This document shows positions 56,261 through 64,000 of a stretch of DNA of 64,000 nt, one piece after another (within the stretch, counting starts at the first letter, position 1; every line of letters begins with the position of its first letter). This DNA comes from Pseudomonadota bacterium (lineage in GTDB: Bacteria; Pseudomonadota; Alphaproteobacteria; Acetobacterales; Acetobacteraceae). The notes under the pieces were generated by a model. The model was not told the origin of the DNA. It searched no databases and saw only the letters and a program-made list of their open reading frames with translations. Where the stretch lies: NCBI GenBank assembly GCA_021816925.1, contig JAKAWQ010000005.1, forward strand, positions 1 through 64,000, given 5' to 3'. The position numbers were made by a program, and so were the translations under genes.

Positions 56261-57181
56261 GTGAACGCCCGTCAGCTCGAGGTCTTTCGCGCCGTCATGC
56301 GCCACGGAACGCTGACCGGAGCCGCGCGCGCGCTCAACGTTTCGCAGCCGGCGCTGAGCCAGAGTCTGCTGCATACCGAGGATGCGCTCGGTCTCGCGCT
56401 CTTCCGGCGCGTCAAGGGCCGGCTCGTGCCGACGCCGGAGGCGGAGCTTCTGTTCCCGGAGGCCGACCGACTATTCCGTGAGCTCGAGAGCCTGCGCCGT
56501 TTCGCCGGCGATCTCCGCCACGGCCGCGCCGGGTTGGTTCGGCTCGCGGCCTCCGCGCCACCCTCCCTTTCGATCGTGCCGCGCGCGCTCGCCCGCTTCC
56601 GCGCCACCCGGCCGGGTGTGCAGATCCGATCCTTCGTCGTGCCGGCCGCGGTGATTGCGGAAATGCTGGTGCGCGGAGAGGCGGACATCGGGGTCGCCAT
56701 GAACGACCAGCCGGTGCCGCTCATCGAAACCGAGCTGATCGGGCGGAGCGCGGTGGTATGCGTGCTGCCGGCCGGGCACCGTCTGGCCGAACGGAGCGAC
56801 ATCGGCCCGCGCGAGCTCGCCCACGAGACGTTGATCTCCTACCGCGCCGATTCGCTTCCCGCGCTGCTGATCGAGCGGCGCTTGGCCGAGGAAGGGAGGA
56901 AGCTCGCCCCGGCCATCGAGATCGACGTCTCGATCACCGCGATTGCGTTCGTCCGCCAGGGCCTCGGTGTCGCGCTCGTGGACGGCCTCCTGCCGTGGAA
57001 CGAATTCACCGGCCTGCTGACGCGGCCGTTCCGCCCGGCTGTCGCTCTGCCCGTATGCCTGCTCACCCCGAGCCGGCGGTCGCTTTCGCGCAACCAGGAC
57101 CTGCTCCGCCAGCATCTCCGGGAAGCGGTGCGGCAAATAGCAGGCGAGCCCGGGCACGCGGGCGTGCTGCAGCTGCCGTGA
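56261..57181 (+). CDS. LysR-family regulator of the oxidase/hydantoinase cluster
   Basis: A 306-residue LysR regulator. The helix-turn-helix has AARALNVSQPALSQSLLHTE. The effector domain has LVRLAASAPPSLSIVPRALARF and IAFVRQGLGVALVDGLL. The GTG start at 56261 matches the family N-terminus. It is divergent from the three-subunit oxidase and upstream of hyuA/hyuB. The two similar operator-like boxes at its flanks suggest that it controls both. Confidence 0.92.
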   Translation: MNARQLEVFRAVMRHGTLTGAARALNVSQPALSQSLLHTEDALGLALFRRVKGRLVPTPEAELLFPEADRLFRELESLRRFAGDLRHGRAGLVRLAASAPPSLSIVPRALARFRATRPGVQIRSFVVPAAVIAEMLVRGEADIGVAMNDQPVPLIETELIGRSAVVCVLPAGHRLAERSDIGPRELAHETLISYRADSLPALLIERRLAEEGRKLAPAIEIDVSITAIAFVRQGLGVALVDGLLPWNEFTGLLTRPFRPAVALPVCLLTPSRRSLSRNQDLLRQHLREAVRQIAGEPGHAGVLQLP

Positions 57182-57191
57182 CACCCATCAC

Positions 57192-57206
57192 ATAAGCTAA
57201 CCTTAT
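57192..57206. promoter_or_regulatory. LysR-type box ATAAG-N5-CTTAT, copy 2
   Basis: ATAAGCTAACCTTAT has perfect five-base arms and the T-N11-A pattern. It lies 81 bases upstream of the hydantoinase subunit A start. It matches the first copy (56235-56249) in its outer bases and first six positions. Confidence 0.65.
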
Positions 57207-57287
57207 CAGGCCGGCGCAAGAAGGTCTTGGACGGAACGCCGCCCGAGGGGAAACACTGCCGCGCGACATGAACCGCGCGGGGAGAGG

Positions 57288-59330
57288 ATGAGCTGGCGCA
57301 TTGGCGCCGATATCGGCGGTACATTCATCGATTTCTGCGCCTTCGACGAGGCCACCGGCCGGCTCGCAACGCTCAAGCTGCTGGCCACGCCCGAGGAGCC
57401 GGGACACGAGGTTACGGAGGGGCTCGCGTTGCTTGAGGAGCGCCACGGCCTCGATCCGGCTGAGGTCGCTGCCTTCGTGCACGGTACCACCATCGGAATC
57501 AACACCATTATCCAGAGGAAGGGCGCGGATCTCGCTCTGCTCACCACCGCGGGCTTCGAGGACGTGATCGAACTTGCGCGGTTGCGCATGCCGGAGATGC
57601 ATGGGCTCTTCTGCGCACGAGCCGAACCGCTTGTCCCGCGCGATCGCATCTTCGGCATCCCGGAGCGCATCCTCGCCGATGGGGCCGAGCAGACTCCGCT
57701 CGATGCGGGAGCGCTTCGCCGCGCCGCGGCCGCGGCTCGCGCCAAGGGCGCGCAAGGAATCGTCGTCGCGTTCCTCAATGCTTATCGCAATGCGGAGCAT
57801 GAGTGCCGGGCGAAGGCAATCCTGGCAGAGGCAGCGCCCGATCTCTTCGTGTTCACCTCCGCCGAGGTCTGGCCGGTGATCCGGGAATACGAGCGGAGCA
57901 CGACTGCAATCCTGAACGGCTACGTGCATCCGCGGGTGGCGCGCTATCTCGATTCGCTGGAAGTCGCGCTGGCGAGACGCGGGATCGCGGCCGCGCCGAT
58001 GGTCACCAAGTCGAACGGCGGCGTCATGAGTGCCGCCCGCGGCAAGACCGCTTGCGTCAACATGCTCCTCTCCGGCACCGCTTCGGGCGTGATGGGCGCC
58101 GCGTTCCTGGCGCGTCAAGCCGGTATCGGCAATCTGCTGACGCTTGATGTCGGCGGCACCAGCGCGGACGTTGCGCTCGTCATCGAGGGACGTCCCCAGT
58201 TCGGCATGGGCGAGACCATCGGAGATCTTCCGCTGTATTTGCCTTCCGTCTCCGTGACTTCGATCGGTGACGGAGGCGGCTCGATTGCCTCGGTGGACGG
58301 ATTCGGCGTGCTCAAGGTAGGGCCCGAGAGCGCGGGCTCGACGCCTGGGCCCGCCTGCTACGGGCGCGGCGGGACACGAGCAACAATCACCGACGCCATG
58401 GCCGTATCCGGCTATCTTGGGCACACACCGCTTGCATATGCCTCGGTCGCGATCGACCGTTCCCGCGCAGCGGCCGCCGTTGCCGCGCTCGCGCGGGGCT
58501 CCGGGCTCGGGCTGCACGCGACGGCGGAGGCAATCGTCAAGATCGCCATTTCCAACATGTACGCGGAGATCAACAAGCTGATCGCGCGCTACGGCGCCGA
58601 TCTGCGGGACTTCACGCTGATGCCGTTCGGCGGGGCGGGCCCGATGCTGGGCTGCCTCTTGGCCGACGAGCTTGACATGGAGCGGGTGCTGATCCCGCGC
58701 CGGCCCGGCATCGTCTCGGCCCTCGGGGGGCTGATCGCGGATGTCCGCAACGATTTCATCCGTACGCTGTTCGTCGATGCCGGATGGGCAACGATGGGGG
58801 CGGTTGCCGAGGGATTTGCGTCACTCCGCGCCGAAGCCGAGTCATGGCTTCGGCACGACCAGAGATTCGCCGGCCCTGCCCACGTCACGCTGTCCGCAGA
58901 TATGCGTTACGCAGGCCAGTCATTTGAAATCGAGGTGGAGCTCGACGAATCCTGGATTGCCGCCGGTGTGATGACCACCATCACCGAGGCTTTCCATCGC
59001 CGTCATCAGGAGATCTACGACTTCGCCGACCGGGGTGCCATCGTGCAAATCATCAATCTCCGCCTGGTTATCACCAGCGTCATCGCGGCTCCGGTCTTTC
59101 TGACCGAGGAGCGGCGTTGGGGCGCGCCGGCACCCGAGAAGCAGGTAGAAGTCTGGCGGGACGGCGCCCCCCGCAAGATGCCGCTCTATTTCCGCTCGGG
59201 GCTTCAGCGCGGCCATTCGATCGCGGGACCGGCCATCGTAGCGCAGGAAGATGCGACGATCGTGCTCACCGCCGGATTCGCCGGCACGGTGGACGCCTGC
59301 GGCAATCTGCATCTCCGCCGGCCGGGGTGA
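57288..59330 (+). CDS. hyuA: Hydantoinase/oxoprolinase subunit A
   Basis: A 680-residue ATP-dependent ring-opening enzyme subunit. The N-terminal phosphate-binding motif is IGADIGGTFIDFCAFD. It also has VHGTTIGINTIIQRKGADLALLTT and the second actin-like signature LTLDVGGTSADVALV, followed by the conserved MPFGGAGPMLGCLLADEL. Members hydrolyse hydantoins, 5-oxoproline or carboxylate acetone; which applies is unknown. The ATG follows a GGGGAGAGG Shine-Dalgarno. Confidence 0.94.
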   Translation: MSWRIGADIGGTFIDFCAFDEATGRLATLKLLATPEEPGHEVTEGLALLEERHGLDPAEVAAFVHGTTIGINTIIQRKGADLALLTTAGFEDVIELARLRMPEMHGLFCARAEPLVPRDRIFGIPERILADGAEQTPLDAGALRRAAAAARAKGAQGIVVAFLNAYRNAEHECRAKAILAEAAPDLFVFTSAEVWPVIREYERSTTAILNGYVHPRVARYLDSLEVALARRGIAAAPMVTKSNGGVMSAARGKTACVNMLLSGTASGVMGAAFLARQAGIGNLLTLDVGGTSADVALVIEGRPQFGMGETIGDLPLYLPSVSVTSIGDGGGSIASVDGFGVLKVGPESAGSTPGPACYGRGGTRATITDAMAVSGYLGHTPLAYASVAIDRSRAAAAVAALARGSGLGLHATAEAIVKIAISNMYAEINKLIARYGADLRDFTLMPFGGAGPMLGCLLADELDMERVLIPRRPGIVSALGGLIADVRNDFIRTLFVDAGWATMGAVAEGFASLRAEAESWLRHDQRFAGPAHVTLSADMRYAGQSFEIEVELDESWIAAGVMTTITEAFHRRHQEIYDFADRGAIVQIINLRLVITSVIAAPVFLTEERRWGAPAPEKQVEVWRDGAPRKMPLYFRSGLQRGHSIAGPAIVAQEDATIVLTAGFAGTVDACGNLHLRRPG

Positions 59331-59335
59331 CGGGC

Positions 59336-61318
59336 ATGCCGATCGACAAGGTGACCCTGCAGATCCTCGCCAACCACGTGCGGGCCACGGCCGAGAGCAT
59401 GGCCTACACACTCTACCGTACCGCGCACTCGACCTTCGTCAAGGAAACCGAGGACTTCACCACTCAGATCACCGACGCCGCGGGTCTTGCGGTCGCCGTG
59501 CCGATGGATCTGGGCGCCACGTGGTATCCCGGCATCAATTACGGCCGCGCCATGGCGATGATCGGCTCCTACGAACCGGGAGACATCGCCTTCACGAACG
59601 ACCCTTACAGCGGCTTCCTCGCCACTCACGTACCTGATCTGCACATGTGGAAGCCGATCTTCCACGGTGATGAGATCCTCTGCTTCGCTTGCGGCCATAT
59701 CCACAACACCGACATGGGCGGTGCGGTGCCTGCGAGCCTTTCGCGCGCGCTCACCGAAGTGCATCAGGAGGGTGTGCGCTTCCCGCCGATGAAGCTCTAC
59801 CGGCGCGGCGTGCTGAACGAGGAGATCCTCGAGGTAATGCTGCTCAACGTGCGCAAGCCGGAGCAGAATCTGGGCGACCTCAAGGCTTTCGTTGGCGCGC
59901 TCAACACCGGCGAGCGCAAGGCGCGGGCAATGATAGAAAAGTTCGGCCCAGAGACATTCAAGCAGGGCCTCGCGGCACTCCTCGATTATGCCGAGCATCA
60001 GGCGCGTGAGATCCTGCGTGGAATCCCCGACGGCGAGTACGCCTTCGCCGACTATGCGGACGAGGACGGGCCGAACGGAAATCCATGCCGGCTTGCGCTC
60101 CGTCTTGTGATCGCCGGGGATTCCGCGATCCTCGACTTCACGGGCAGCGATCCGCAACTCACCTCCGCGCTCAATGTGCCGACCGGCGGGGACATGCGCC
60201 ACACGCTGCTGCTGGTCGGCATCTACTACGTGCTCTACACGCTGAACCCCGCGCTTCTCTTGAACGCAGGGCTGACACGCCCCTTCACCTGCATCGTGCC
60301 CGAGGGTACAGTGCTCAATCCGCTCTATCCCGCCGCCGTCGGCATGCGGAGCCTTACCTGCGCGCGGCTCAGGAGCGTGATCTTCGGCGCTTTCAGCCTC
60401 GCGATCCCGGAGCGCATGCCGGCCGCACCGGCCGGTTCGAGCTCGATCCTGAACGTGATGACGACCGACAACCGCACGCGTCGCACGATCCTCGCCGCGA
60501 TCAATCCCGTGGTCGGCGGCGCCGGCGGCATGCCGCACCGCGACGGCACCAACGGCTCCGGCGCCGACGGCGCCTATCTCAAGAACACGCCTGTCGAGAT
60601 CACGGAGGCCGAAGTACCGGTGCAGATCCTGCGCTATGGGCTGCTGCCCGATTCGGGCGGCGCGGGGGCGCATCGCGGCGGCTTGGCTACGGTGCTCGAA
60701 TTCAAGGTGTTCGCGCCGCACACGCGCATCACGGCCCGTAACCGCGATCGCTCGCGCTTCCGGCCCTGGGGCATCCTCGGCGGTCAGGCCGGCCAGCCCT
60801 CGGACTTCGTCCTCAATTCCGGCACCGACCGCGAGGTACGTCTCGGAAATACCGACACGATCGCTTGCGATCCGGGTGACGTCGTGCACATCCATTCGCC
60901 GGGCGGCGGCGGGCGCGGCGATCCGCTCGAGCGCGATCCCGTGCGCGTGCTGCTCGACGTCGTGCGCGGCTACGTCTCCCTGGCTGCTGCCGCAAGGGAG
61001 TACGGTGTCCTGCTCCACGACGGCGCGGTCGATGTGGCGGCGACGGCGGCGCGCCGGGCCGTGTTGCGGCGCGAACGGCAGAATGGGCACTTCGCCTTCG
61101 GCCCCGAGCGCGAGCGACACGAGGCGGTGTGGACCGGCGAGAACTACGCCGCGCTGACCGAGATTCTCGGCGGCCTGCCGGTGCACTGGCGTTTCTTCGT
61201 CAAGGCCAGGCTGTTCGAGCACCTCGCGCGCGCCACCGAGCCTGCCAATCGCCCGTCGGTGCGCGAGGCGTTTGCCGCGCTGTGCGCGAGCTATCCGGAG
61301 CTCGGCGCAATCCTTTGA
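59336..61318 (+). CDS. hyuB: Hydantoinase/oxoprolinase subunit B
   Basis: A 660-residue HyuB protein. It has LHMWKPIFHGDEILCFACGHIHNTDMGG, GGDMRHTLLL and the C-terminal HIHSPGGGGRGDPLERDP signature. It partners subunit A, whose gene ends five bases upstream. A hairpin downstream separates it from the convergent ammonium transporter gene. Confidence 0.94.
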   Translation: MPIDKVTLQILANHVRATAESMAYTLYRTAHSTFVKETEDFTTQITDAAGLAVAVPMDLGATWYPGINYGRAMAMIGSYEPGDIAFTNDPYSGFLATHVPDLHMWKPIFHGDEILCFACGHIHNTDMGGAVPASLSRALTEVHQEGVRFPPMKLYRRGVLNEEILEVMLLNVRKPEQNLGDLKAFVGALNTGERKARAMIEKFGPETFKQGLAALLDYAEHQAREILRGIPDGEYAFADYADEDGPNGNPCRLALRLVIAGDSAILDFTGSDPQLTSALNVPTGGDMRHTLLLVGIYYVLYTLNPALLLNAGLTRPFTCIVPEGTVLNPLYPAAVGMRSLTCARLRSVIFGAFSLAIPERMPAAPAGSSSILNVMTTDNRTRRTILAAINPVVGGAGGMPHRDGTNGSGADGAYLKNTPVEITEAEVPVQILRYGLLPDSGGAGAHRGGLATVLEFKVFAPHTRITARNRDRSRFRPWGILGGQAGQPSDFVLNSGTDREVRLGNTDTIACDPGDVVHIHSPGGGGRGDPLERDPVRVLLDVVRGYVSLAAAAREYGVLLHDGAVDVAATAARRAVLRRERQNGHFAFGPERERHEAVWTGENYAALTEILGGLPVHWRFFVKARLFEHLARATEPANRPSVREAFAALCASYPELGAIL

Positions 61319-61337
61319 GCGTGGGCGCAAAAGAGAA

Positions 61338-61370
61338 CCGCCGTGCGATGGCGGAGCCTCCGCACGGCGG
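61338..61370. terminator. Bidirectional hairpin between hyuB and the ammonium transporter
   Basis: CCGCCGTGCG (61338-61347) and CGCACGGCGG (61361-61370) pair perfectly around a 13-base loop that can itself form a three-base stem. On the minus strand a T-rich stretch (TTCTCTTTTG) follows, so it fits an intrinsic terminator for the transporter gene. On the plus strand a G-run follows, which is a weaker signal. Confidence 0.75.
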
Positions 61371-61402
61371 GGGGAGAAGACGGAAGATCGAACGAGGCGG
61401 GG

Positions 61403-62761
61403 TCAGTCGTCGCCCGCTGCGCCCTGCGGCACACCATCGTCGAACGCGTGGTCGGCGAAGATCGCGTAGGCCTCCTCGCCGTGCACCGCGTCGTCGCCGA
61501 TCGCGAGCGCCCGGTCGTCCATGCGGAGCGGCACGAAGAGGCTCACCACCTTGAGGATGATGAACGTGCCGACGATGTTGAACGCGATGATGAAGAGTGC
61601 GCCGTAGATCTGCAGCACGAGCTGGTGCGGGTTGCCGTAGATCAGACCGGTCACATTCACGCCCGGCGCATCCTTGGCGGTGCCGACATATAAGATCATC
61701 TTCGGATCGGCCAGGATGCCCGTGAGCAAGCCGCCGACGATCGCCGCCGCACCGTGCGTGTGAACGACGCCGAGCGCATCATCGACCTTGCTCATCCACG
61801 CGGTCTTGCCGAGCTTGTTCATGCTGAGCCAGGGGATGACGCCCGCGGCAATGCCGATGATGAGCGCGCCATAGCCGTTGACGTAGCCCGCCGCCGGCGT
61901 GATTCCGACCAGCCCGGCGATCATGCCGTTGACGGCGCCAAGCACGGAGGGTTTGCCGAAGAACGAGTTGTCCATCATCGTCCAGACGAGCACGGCCGTG
62001 CAGGCGGCGATGTTGGTGTTGAGCACCGCCGCCCCGGCGTCGGCGTTGGCGAAGTAGGGATCGCCGCCGTTGAAGCCGTTCCAGCCGAGCCAGAGGATGC
62101 CGGCGCCCGCCAGCGTGACGAGCAGGCTGTTCGGCGTGAAGTTCTCGCGGTCCGCCTTCAGCCGCGGTCCGACCATCCAGGCTGCGACGAACCCGGATGA
62201 CGCCGCCGCCAGATGGATGACGTAGCCGCCCGAGAAATCCACCACGCCCATGCTGGCGAGCCAACCGCCGCCCCACAGGCTGAAGGCGCCGACGGTGTAC
62301 ATGAAGGTCATCCAGAGCGGCACGAAGATGACCCAGGCCGAGAACCGCATGCGGCCCACCACGGCCCCGCCGAGGATGATCACGGTGATGGCGGCGAACA
62401 CGAACTGGAAATAGGTGAGCGTCGCCATCGGGAAGCCGATGGGCGGCATGCCGGAGGCGGCAGCGGGAATGACGGCCTGGCCTGTTTCTGTCAGCGCGCC
62501 CATCGCCGGGCCGGGCACGCCGACAAACGGGAAAAGCTGAGGCCCGAACGCCATCTTGTAGGCCCAGAGTGCCCACACCACCATCACCGCGGCGAAGGCA
62601 TAGATGGCCATGAACGCCGAATTGATGGCCCACTTCTTCTTGACGATGCCGCCGTAGAGTATGACCAGGCCGGGTACGCTTTGGAGAGCCACGAAGGTCG
62701 CCGCGGCAAGCTGCCATGCGTTATTCCCGGCATCGAGCCACTTTGGACTAGGAACCAGCAT
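61403..62761 (-). CDS. amtB: Ammonium transporter (Amt/MEP/Rh family)
   Basis: A 452-residue membrane protein with about 11 helices. The twin-histidine pore is represented by GGYVIHLAAASSGFVAA and LGVVHTHGAAAIVGG, with the Phe-gate region GGWLASMGVVDFSGG. It carries ammonium across the inner membrane and is usually controlled by GlnK, whose gene is not adjacent here. The ATG at 62761 is the best family-fitting start, although its Shine-Dalgarno-like GGAAGGAG is unusually close. A sigma-54 promoter lies upstream at 62907-62922. Confidence 0.94.
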   Translation of the reverse strand: MLVPSPKWLDAGNNAWQLAAATFVALQSVPGLVILYGGIVKKKWAINSAFMAIYAFAAVMVVWALWAYKMAFGPQLFPFVGVPGPAMGALTETGQAVIPAAASGMPPIGFPMATLTYFQFVFAAITVIILGGAVVGRMRFSAWVIFVPLWMTFMYTVGAFSLWGGGWLASMGVVDFSGGYVIHLAAASSGFVAAWMVGPRLKADRENFTPNSLLVTLAGAGILWLGWNGFNGGDPYFANADAGAAVLNTNIAACTAVLVWTMMDNSFFGKPSVLGAVNGMIAGLVGITPAAGYVNGYGALIIGIAAGVIPWLSMNKLGKTAWMSKVDDALGVVHTHGAAAIVGGLLTGILADPKMILYVGTAKDAPGVNVTGLIYGNPHQLVLQIYGALFIIAFNIVGTFIILKVVSLFVPLRMDDRALAIGDDAVHGEEAYAIFADHAFDDGVPQGAAGDD

Positions 62762-63216
62762 CTCCTTCCCTCCGATCAGGACCGTCTCGATGGGGTTCTC
62801 CGGCCACCCCGCCGATTCCCGACGCCGGCCAGGGAAGCCCTGCTGCCCACCCAAGCCCGGCTTGCAGCGGAACGGGGCCCCCCCGTGACCCGTTCACCCG
62901 ACAGGAAGCAAACCGCGTGCCATCCGCGTGACTTTCCGGGGGCCGTCAGTCGTTCCCGCGCGCCCGCCGCTTTGGCGCTCGCATTGACCCGCCCGGCGCT
63001 CGGTTGGAGATGGGAACCGCGCGGCTTTGGTATCAGACGTTGCCTATTTCGTACGCAGAAGCGCGAAAGATGTGCGCGGTATGCGGTGCCGTCGGGGCGC
63101 AGGCAAAGGATCGGCGGTTCCTGGCGAGAGGGCGCCGGGGCGAGTAGTGTGCGCGCCGCCGGCAGATCCGGCAGTCACTCTTGATCGTTCGGCCCGGCGC
63201 CGGGCATGGGGGTTCA
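62762..63216. other. Intergenic region upstream of the ammonium transporter
   Basis: About 455 bases between the divergent ammonium transporter and the small duplicated-domain protein. It holds the sigma-54 promoter at 62907-62922. No further gene is supported. No obvious NtrC dyad was identified. Confidence 0.55.
62907..62922 (-). promoter_or_regulatory. Sigma-54 promoter of the ammonium transporter
   Basis: Read on the minus strand the site is TGGCACG-CGGT-TTGCT, an exact fit to the -24/-12 consensus (TGGCACG-N4-TTGCW). It predicts a start near 62896 and a leader of about 135 bases to the ATG. Nitrogen control through NtrC is the expected mode. Confidence 0.85.
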
Positions 63217-63690
63217 ATGTCGAAGGCCGGGATCAAAGGCGCGGGGGAACAACCTCTCCAACCGCTGTTCGACGCGGAGTCGACGCGAAAGGTGATTGTC
63301 GCCCTCGGCCGCGCCGCCGCTGCCTCGATCGCTTCGGGCATCGCGATCTCGACCGGCCGGCCGCAGGACATTACGGCGACACTGCGCATTCAGCGCGAAG
63401 CCTATGACGCCTTCAGCAACCTTGCCTATCGGGGCCGATCTCTGCCAGCGGTCTCCGCGTTCGCCCAGGAAGAACCCGTCACGAAGCTGCTCTCCGCGAT
63501 CAATCGTTGCGGGGCAGCAAGCATTGCCACGGGTGTGATCGGTTCGAGCGGGCGGCCGCACAGCGTCGGGGATGCCATGCGCACATTCTACGAGGTCATG
63601 GCGGCGATGTGGCCGAGAGACCCGAACGTCGCCGAACCCGCGACAGCCGCCGGCGCCGGGGATCGCGTGTCGGCGTCCGAGCCGCTTTGA
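63217..63690 (+). CDS. Uncharacterised protein with an internal duplication
   Basis: A 157-residue protein of unknown function. Residues 25-66 and 90-131 are a gap-free repeat of one unit with period 65. Unit 1 has ASIASGIAISTGRP and unit 2 has ASIATGVIGSSGRP, each followed by about 14 residues with a conserved arginine. There is no signal peptide or clear transmembrane helix. The ATG at 63217 gives the best start. It is divergent from the ammonium transporter. Confidence 0.7.
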   Translation: MSKAGIKGAGEQPLQPLFDAESTRKVIVALGRAAAASIASGIAISTGRPQDITATLRIQREAYDAFSNLAYRGRSLPAVSAFAQEEPVTKLLSAINRCGAASIATGVIGSSGRPHSVGDAMRTFYEVMAAMWPRDPNVAEPATAAGAGDRVSASEPL

Positions 63691-63745
63691 GCCGGCCTCT
63701 CGGCAAATTCATGCCCGCTGGCGTTACCGACGGACGTGAGGGAGC

Positions 63746-64000
63746 TTGGCGGAAAACTTCCTGAAGATCGCAGACCTCACGGTCAGGTTCGACACGGATG
63801 CCGGTACGGCGGTCGCCGTTGCCGGGCTCTCCTTCGAGATCGCGGAAGGTGAGACGCTGGCGCTCGTCGGCGAGTCGGGCTCCGGAAAATCCGTCTCCGC
63901 TTTGGCGATCATGGGTCTCGTGCCTCGCCCCGCGGGCAGGATCACCGCCGGCCGCGCGCTGTTCCGCCGTCGCGACGGCACGACAGCCGACCTGCTGACG
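63746..64000 (+). CDS. Peptide/nickel ABC importer ATPase, 5' end only
   Basis: The first 85 residues of an OppD/DppD-like ATPase. It has [16 protein letters not shown] followed by the Walker [17 protein letters not shown] and the family-typical [12 protein letters not shown] at 63737-63739 closes the frame upstream, leaving the TTG at 63746 as the only plausible start. The gene continues beyond the window. It may begin a second peptide-type importer. Confidence 0.9.
   Translation, partial: MAENFLKIADLTVRFDTDAGTAVAVAGLSFEIAEGETLALVGESGSGKSVSALAIMGLVPRPAGRITAGRALFRRRDGTTADLLT

Noticed and set aside
59204-61330. A 708-residue minus-strand frame opposite hyuB
   Set aside because: HyuB signatures are complete on the plus strand; the opposite frame is compositional.

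Overview
The window is GC-rich bacterial DNA from one organism. It looks like an alphaproteobacterium, probably Rhodospirillales or Acetobacteraceae-like. This is inferred from gene order (short HprK, RapZ, mannose-type EIIA, HPr, enzyme I), from FNR/FixK-type and sigma-54 promoter elements, and from the mix of catabolic genes. No rRNA, tRNA, CRISPR array or taxonomic marker gene was seen, so the placement is tentative.

Region 1 (1-23.5 kb) is a defence and mobile-gene island. It starts on the minus strand with a type I restriction-modification operon, hsdM, hsdS, a small membrane-anchored protein and hsdR (cut by the window edge). A PIN-toxin remnant follows. Next comes a large plus-strand cassette: a DUF499 P-loop ATPase, an unknown 171-residue protein, an HD-domain phosphohydrolase and a YwgA/Panacea-like protein. 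A minus-strand pair follows, a DUF4365 nuclease-like protein and an unknown 397-residue protein. The plus-strand genes then resume with an AAA/DUF4143 ATPase, a DUF1156 zinc-ribbon adenine methylase and a phospholipase-D/SNF2 helicase. The helicase frame is broken at a six-C tract. Downstream are an IS66 fragment joined to a helicase fragment, an intact DUF433/DUF5615 toxin-antitoxin pair, a frameshifted antitoxin and an intact VapC. The overlapping start and stop codons suggest two translationally coupled blocks of one multi-gene anti-DNA system, split by an inserted cassette.

Region 2 (24-36.3 kb) holds a Ybh-type ABC-2 exporter operon on the minus strand. Divergent to it is a CBS-domain gene followed directly by a complete N-type F-ATPase operon (atpDCQRBEFAG). 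An FNR/FixK-like box lies upstream of the CBS gene, which suggests low-oxygen control.

Region 3 (36.3-42 kb) holds an oxidoreductase gene remnant, an enoyl-CoA hydratase and the regulatory phosphotransferase cluster hprK, rapZ, EIIA, HPr and EI, ending with a ModE-like regulator.

Region 4 (42-64 kb) is catabolic. It contains a zinc alcohol dehydrogenase, a LysR regulator with a palindromic operator and a peptide-type ABC importer. Co-directional with the importer are an FMN/FAD demethylase-like flavoprotein, a HAD dehalogenase and a 2-hydroxyacid dehydrogenase. A three-subunit amino-acid/opine-type oxidase is divergent from a second LysR regulator, which precedes hydantoinase/oxoprolinase subunits A and B. 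An ammonium transporter with a textbook sigma-54 promoter, a small protein with an internal duplication and the start of another ABC ATPase close the window. Together the genes suggest uptake and oxidative breakdown of N-substituted amino acids, with nitrogen recovery; the substrate cannot be read from the sequence.
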